A DNA stretch of 14,297 nucleotides from NCBI GenBank assembly GCA_002899795.1, contig PPDG01000520.1, positions 1 through 14,297 of the forward strand, written 5' to 3'. Shown here one piece after another: positions 14,052-14,297 of this stretch (positions are counted from its first letter, which is position 1; each line of letters begins with the position of its first letter). The notes under the pieces are model-generated. The model ran no database searches, was not told the origin of the DNA, and was given only the letters and a program-made list of their open reading frames with translations. The stretch is from Desulfobacteraceae bacterium (GTDB lineage: Bacteria; Desulfobacterota; Syntrophobacteria; BM002). A program made the position numbers and the translations under genes.

Positions 14052-14099
14052 TAAAAGCAAGCTTAAGGTAGTTTACCTTAGTACTTTATTTTGATTCGG

Positions 14100-14282
14100 T
14101 TCCCCTGCGGTATTGATGATTGGTAGCTTCTTTCTGAATCAACGCCTACAAACGGGGACCCTTCCTTGGAACGGTGTGCCGCATCGGTTAACCCGAAGCG
14201 CCTAAAGGACCAACAGGGACCTCATCTAGTTACGAAGGGTTCAAGACAGTCTGCCAACACCTCCTCCGCGGGGGTTTTTTTT
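14100..14282 (+). ncRNA. ssrS: 6S RNA, regulator of sigma70 RNA polymerase
   Basis: 6S RNA mimics an open promoter and sequesters the housekeeping RNA polymerase in stationary phase. The two ends pair as a closing stem, CCCCTGCGG (14102-14110) with CCGCGGGGG (14266-14274, one G-U pair), and eight T follow at once. The span of about 175-180 bases is the normal 6S size. Short stretches match what I recall of proteobacterial 6S: an apical GC-A-TCGG stem with TTAAC loop and CCGA-A-GC, followed by GCGCCTAAAG (14190-14206), and near the 3' end AAGGGTTCAAG then ACAG and CTGCC (14235-14254). No coding frame covers it. The assignment rests on recall and hand folding, not a covariance model. Confidence 0.72.
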
Positions 14283-14296
14283 GTCCAAGAGGACAA
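14281..14296. repeat. Short hairpin at the right edge
   Basis: TTGTCC, AAGA, GGACAA is a perfect 6-bp hairpin directly after the 6S terminator T-run. It may belong to the next feature beyond the window. Confidence 0.4.
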
Positions 14297-14297
14297 C

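Overview
The window is about 14.3 kb of bacterial chromosome from a Gram-negative, diderm organism. It carries an outer-membrane assembly lipoprotein (BamD), a PilZ protein behind a sigma54-type promoter, a proteobacterial-style 6S RNA, and the block rho-rpmE-prfA-prmC-murA. Together these best fit a Desulfobacterota/deltaproteobacterium-like genome. That assignment is inference from gene content and order, because I could not run any search.

Positions 1-9573 are mostly minus strand and read right to left. trxA is followed by bamD, each with its own palindromic end. Then comes a 0.7 kb gap, then rho, an intrinsic terminator, rpmE, prfA, prmC (start overlapping the prfA stop), murA and comEC. 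This is mostly an information-processing cluster (transcription termination, ribosomal protein L31, release factor 1 and its glutamine methyltransferase) joined to peptidoglycan precursor synthesis and a DNA-uptake channel. comEC runs off the left edge and carries a one-base frameshift. L31 carries an unusual Lys/Glu-rich tail longer than its zinc-ribbon core.

Positions 9574-14297 read on the plus strand: radA, a PilZ gene with a sigma54 promoter and upstream dyads, a 34-residue Lys-rich protein, a 73-residue Cys-rich protein behind a near-consensus sigma70 promoter, and a 6S RNA gene at the right edge. Genes are sparse here and the intergenic DNA is rich in structure.

The most distinctive feature is the non-coding DNA. 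Gene gaps hold degenerate tandem arrays with a strict 7-base period but several unrelated consensus words (at least eight arrays). There are also two palindromic mini-elements (about 190 and 115 bp), a head-to-head repeat block between comEC and murA, and a twice-occurring hairpin with a conserved loop. I see no CRISPR array, tRNA, rRNA, transposase or phage gene, and no defence system.
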